9,290 nt of DNA, taken from an uncultured Bacillota bacterium (GTDB lineage: Bacteria > Bacillota > Clostridia > Peptostreptococcales > Anaerovoracaceae). Of this stretch, positions 6,369 through 9,290 are shown one piece after another. The position numbers and the translations under genes were made by a program. Position 1 is the stretch's first letter. Every line of letters starts with the position of its first letter. The stretch lies in contig CASEFF010000068.1 of the NCBI GenBank assembly GCA_949287115.1, forward strand, positions 1 through 9,290, written 5' to 3'. The notes beneath the pieces were generated by a model. It ran no database searches. It was not told the DNA's origin and was given only the letters and a program-made list of their open reading frames with translations.

Positions 6369-7439
6369 CTATACGTTTGCGATGAAGTATTCCAGCGCCA
6401 GCCCGCCGTCCATGAGTCCTGTCTTTATCGTTTCATCCACCTCGTATGCCGCCGACATGACTTTTCTCAGATCGTCCATCGAATAAAGTCCCGTCATCGA
6501 CATTGCCTTTTTTATCCTGAACTGATGGACTCCCAGCTTTTTCTGCATTTCGCCGGAAGACCTGCCTTCATCGCGCATCTCCTTTACCGACAGTATGAGT
6601 TCCAGCTGCCCCGTTATCAGATTAAGCAGCCTGTATACGGGAGTCCCGGAATCCATGAGATTGTGCAGCAGCCTGAATGCTTCATCCTTCCTGTTTCTGC
6701 CTATGGCATCCAACATGGCGAAAACATCGTTTTCAGGACTGACCGATATGACTCCCCTCACATCATCTGCCGTTATTTCGGGTGAATCGCCGCTGTGGGC
6801 TATTATCTTCCTGAGATCGTTCTCCAGATTATACAAATCGTAATCGACGGCCTTGTTGCCGTATCCACTGTCCGACATTATCATATGAGTCACGGCGCCT
6901 GCGCACCTCTTTCCGGCCGACCTGAAGCGCTTTTCTATGAAGCTCCTCAGCTGTCCGTCTCCCAGCGGCTGAAAATCGTACACCTTGCCGTACTTGCCTG
7001 CGGCGGTCGTTATCTGGTTCTTTTTCTTTCTCCTGTCCTCCGGCTCTCCTGCCGTCATTATCAGCATGCTGCCTTCCGGTATGTTCTCCATATACCCGAC
7101 CAGCTCTTTCATATCGCTTTTGGATATCCATCCGGGCTCCTTGCCGACGGCAGGAGCAAAATCCGGCAGGAGCACGACTTTTCTCTCCGACATCAGGCTC
7201 AGTGTCTCAAGGCCTTCCTCTATATTCTCCACAGTCGCCCTGTCTCCTTCCAGGATCACGAGATCCATGGCCCTGACGGCATCATTGACATACTTTTTCA
7301 CGAGAGCATCGGCGTACCACCTTACGAGATACTCTTCGCTACCTCACAGCAAAACAAGAGGAGGGATCTTCCCCTCCTTCATATCCCTTCCGATCGTCAC
7401 GAACGCATGCTCATTTTCCCTGTAAAACCCGCCTGCCAT
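6369..7439 (-). CDS. holA: DNA polymerase III subunit delta (clamp loader), with an in-frame TGA at codon 32
   Basis: Delta is the clamp-loader 'wrench' that opens the beta sliding clamp. The frame is family-like from the ATG at 7439 to the TAG at 6369: 356 codons, close to the usual 330-350 residues. The N-terminal part reads KIPPLVLL, then TGA (7346-7344), then GSEEYLV, where homologues read roughly 'vYLLYGeEeYLi'. The rest matches delta: a strand ending LMIMTAGEP, a middle helical part, and the C-terminal collar with VFAMLDAIG, RLLNLITGQLELIL and LGVHQFRIKKA. No intact Walker A is present, as is normal for delta. AAAGGA (7451-7446) precedes the ATG. After the TGA the only early start is GTG at 7301, which would lose about 46 residues including the first strand. 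The TGA may be a base error (Cys TGC/TGT is one change away), a nonsense mutation, or recoding; I favour error or mutation because comEC just upstream ends naturally in TGA. comEC-holA adjacency is typical of Firmicutes. Confidence 0.82.
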
Positions 7440-7484
7440 CCTGTTTCCTTTCTCTCATCTCCACGATCTGCCCGCCTGTCCGGC

Positions 7485-9290
7485 TCACGTATTCTGCCTG
7501 ACCGTCATCACCTTCGGTCTTCCCGATGAAGAAAAATCAAAGGCGACGGCTCCGTCTTCGTCGTTTCTGTATATAATTATACCCAGTCTTTCGTAATTTT
7601 CAATAACGCCGTTGTCGGGATGACCGAAATTGTTTTTCCCCACCTGAAACACGGCGTATTCCGGCGCCGCCAGCTCCGTGAACCTCTCGCTGTAGCTGTA
7701 TCTGCTGCCGTGATGCGCCACCTTCATTATATCACATTCCAGGCTTTTGCCGTAGTCTTCCGCCAGCTCTTCCTGACATTCCTCCTCTATGTCGCCCGTC
7801 ACCAGCACCGATCTGCCCGAAACGGTGACCTTCATCACGAGGCTGGAGCTGTTCTCGTCTTCATCGTCCGCCATTATGTCCCGGTACTCCCTGTCCGTCC
7901 TCCTTTCAGGCGACAACACTTCCACACTCGCTTCGGGAGAAAGGCCGACAGTCTGCCCTCCGTAAAGATATACGATATTGCTTTCTTCCATGCCCGTATC
8001 TGCCAGTATCTGCTCTTCCTTCACCTTATTGCCCTCGTAGACGAACAGCTTTTCCACCATGCCTTCGCGGCAGAGCTCCACCGCGCCTTTGTAGTGATCC
8101 GTGTGGGTATGGGTGATGAACATGCCGTCCAGTTTCTTCGTCCCGTTTTTCAGCAGATATGGTTTCAGCGTTTTTTCCCCTACGTTGTAGTTTATGCTCC
8201 CTCCTCCGTCTATCATGTATTCCTTTCCGTTTTCCGTCCTTATATGTACGCAGTCTCCCTGCCCCACATCAACGAACACCATATCGGCTCTGTCAAATCC
8301 CCTGTCCTGCACCGTCCCCAGCGCCACCGAAGCCGCCAGCGCCGCGGCCGTGAGCACGATCGTAAGACCGCGTCGTTTCCTCAATATCAGCAGCCTGCCC
8401 TCTTCCTGAAGAAACGTCAACAGCAGGATATAGTACGCCAAAAGCAGCCGGATATCCGGACTCGTGACCGTGAACACCGTCACTCCGTCTATGGTCGTCA
8501 CGCTGTTTATATCGACCATCATGCGACACAGGCCGCCCAGCACATCGGCCATCACGTCAAACAGACCGTCCGCGACGTATCCTGCCGTCATGGTGGAAAG
8601 ACCCAGAGGAACGATCAGCCCCGAGAGAAACACTATCGGTATATTGACGATGACGGCGCCCAATGATATGTAGTTGAACATATACGCCGTATACGGCAGC
8701 AGCCCTATCTGTACCGAGATCCCCGAAAGCAGCACGCCTCTGTACAGTTTCTCCGCCGCCGGTATGACCACCGCCATGGAAAGCATCGCCATGAACGACA
8801 TCTGAAATCCCGTATTGAACAGCGTCATTGGATTTTTCACCATCAGCACCAGCGCCGCCAGATACGTAGCCGACTCCAGATCATACCTCCTGTTGAGCAC
8901 TTTTGCCAGAAGATGAAGCCCCACCATCAGCACCGCTCTGACGACGGGCGGCGAAAAGGACGCCATCATCATGTAGCAGCAGAAGAAGGCGATGGTCATG
9001 GCAAAGTATACCCAGCCCTTTCTCCATCTCCACAGCCACGATATGACGCCGTATATGATACCTATGTGCAGGCCGCTCACCGACAGTATGTGCGCCGTGC
9101 CGTTCATGAGGAACTCCTCCAGAGTATCCTCGTCCATGCCGTCCGTATCTCCGAACAGTATGCCCTTCACCATGGCCGACATCTCCGTGCCGATCCTGCT
9201 TTCCACCTTATCCATGAAGCTCTCGCGCATCATATAGAGCTTTCCGTTCAGGGACTCCCTGCCCGATGCTTCAGCGATATCTACCTCATC
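7485..9290 (-). CDS. comEC: ComEC/Rec2 DNA-uptake channel protein, 5' end outside the window
   Basis: 601 residues are visible; the frame is open to the right edge, 19 codons beyond the first internal ATG, and full ComEC proteins are usually about 650-800 residues, so the N-terminal membrane and OB-like part is missing. The Competence domain is recognised by GTAHILSVSGLHIGIIYG at about 64-81, followed by many hydrophobic membrane segments (roughly 90-330). The C-terminal metallo-beta-lactamase-like domain begins at FVDVGQGDC (about 339) and keeps HTHTDH (394-399), VTGD (about 497) and KVAHHGS (523-529), the residues linked to metal binding and possible nuclease activity. ComEC carries single-stranded DNA across the membrane in natural transformation, though it is widespread in anaerobes not known to be competent. 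It ends in TGA (7487-7485), with a second in-frame TGA ten codons on, and holA starts 45 bp later, so the two are probably cotranscribed. Confidence 0.92.
   Translation of the reverse strand, partial: DEVDIAEASGRESLNGKLYMMRESFMDKVESRIGTEMSAMVKGILFGDTDGMDEDTLEEFLMNGTAHILSVSGLHIGIIYGVISWLWRWRKGWVYFAMTIAFFCCYMMMASFSPPVVRAVLMVGLHLLAKVLNRRYDLESATYLAALVLMVKNPMTLFNTGFQMSFMAMLSMAVVIPAAEKLYRGVLLSGISVQIGLLPYTAYMFNYISLGAVIVNIPIVFLSGLIVPLGLSTMTAGYVADGLFDVMADVLGGLCRMMVDINSVTTIDGVTVFTVTSPDIRLLLAYYILLLTFLQEEGRLLILRKRRGLTIVLTAAALAASVALGTVQDRGFDRADMVFVDVGQGDCVHIRTENGKEYMIDGGGSINYNVGEKTLKPYLLKNGTKKLDGMFITHTHTDHYKGAVELCREGMVEKLFVYEGNKVKEEQILADTGMEESNIVYLYGGQTVGLSPEASVEVLSPERRTDREYRDIMADDEDENSSSLVMKVTVSGRSVLVTGDIEEECQEELAEDYGKSLECDIMKVAHHGSRYSYSERFTELAAPEYAVFQVGKNNFGHPDNGVIENYERLGIIIYRNDEDGAVAFDFSSSGRPKVMTVRQNT

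Noticed and set aside
6369..7301. A shorter holA starting at GTG 7301
   Set aside because: It would remove the first strand and the conserved G-S-E-E-Y-L block that lie in the same frame upstream; GTG 7301 is preceded by no good ribosome-binding site.
7344..7400. Bacterial SECIS element after the holA TGA
   Set aside because: Only a three-base stem (GAG/CTC) and similarly weak pairings are visible in the expected window; no stable hairpin with the expected apical loop.

Overview
The window reads as chromosomal DNA from a strictly anaerobic Gram-positive bacterium of the Clostridia type. GC content is moderate (roughly half), ribosome-binding sites are strong (GGAGG types), Arg AGG and Ile ATA codons are frequent, and the gene content is a ferredoxin/NAD(P) redox complex plus a Firmicutes-style comEC-holA pair. 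A narrower placement (for example Anaerovoracaceae or an acetogen relative) is only a guess. Every gene I can support lies on the minus strand, so the window is best read from right to left.

Right part (9290 to 6369): comEC, the DNA-uptake channel, whose 5' end lies outside the window, is followed 45 bp later by holA, the delta subunit of the DNA polymerase III clamp loader. holA carries an in-frame TGA at codon 32, exactly where the family's conserved first beta strand meets its glycine. This is either a base error, a real lesion in an essential gene, or recoding. A short hairpin follows holA.

Centre (6310 to 409): a promoter with an extended -10 element and a leader hairpin precede three tightly packed genes. 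They encode a NuoE-like [2Fe-2S] protein, a NuoF/HydB-like FMN, NADH and Fe-S protein, and a 1169-residue fusion of a NuoG-like ferredoxin region, a GltD/NfnB-like FAD-NADPH module, more ferredoxin clusters and a degenerate molybdopterin-oxidoreductase fold. This order and domain content match StnABC, the Sporomusa-type electron-bifurcating transhydrogenase. StnAB would form the bifurcating core, exchanging electrons with NAD(H) and ferredoxin, and StnC would exchange them with NADP(H). No [FeFe]-hydrogenase catalytic subunit and no intact formate dehydrogenase catalytic subunit is present. A strong stem-loop follows stnC.

Left edge (278 to 1): candidate extended -10 promoters and a good ribosome-binding site precede the first 77 codons of a CYTH-domain protein (class IV adenylate cyclase / triphosphatase family), cut by the window edge.

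No insertion sequence, phage gene, CRISPR array, tRNA or rRNA was seen. The two gaps (233-408 and 6214-6368) hold only promoter-like and stem-loop elements. The most notable contents are the Stn-type complex with its vestigial molybdenum domain and the in-frame TGA in holA.
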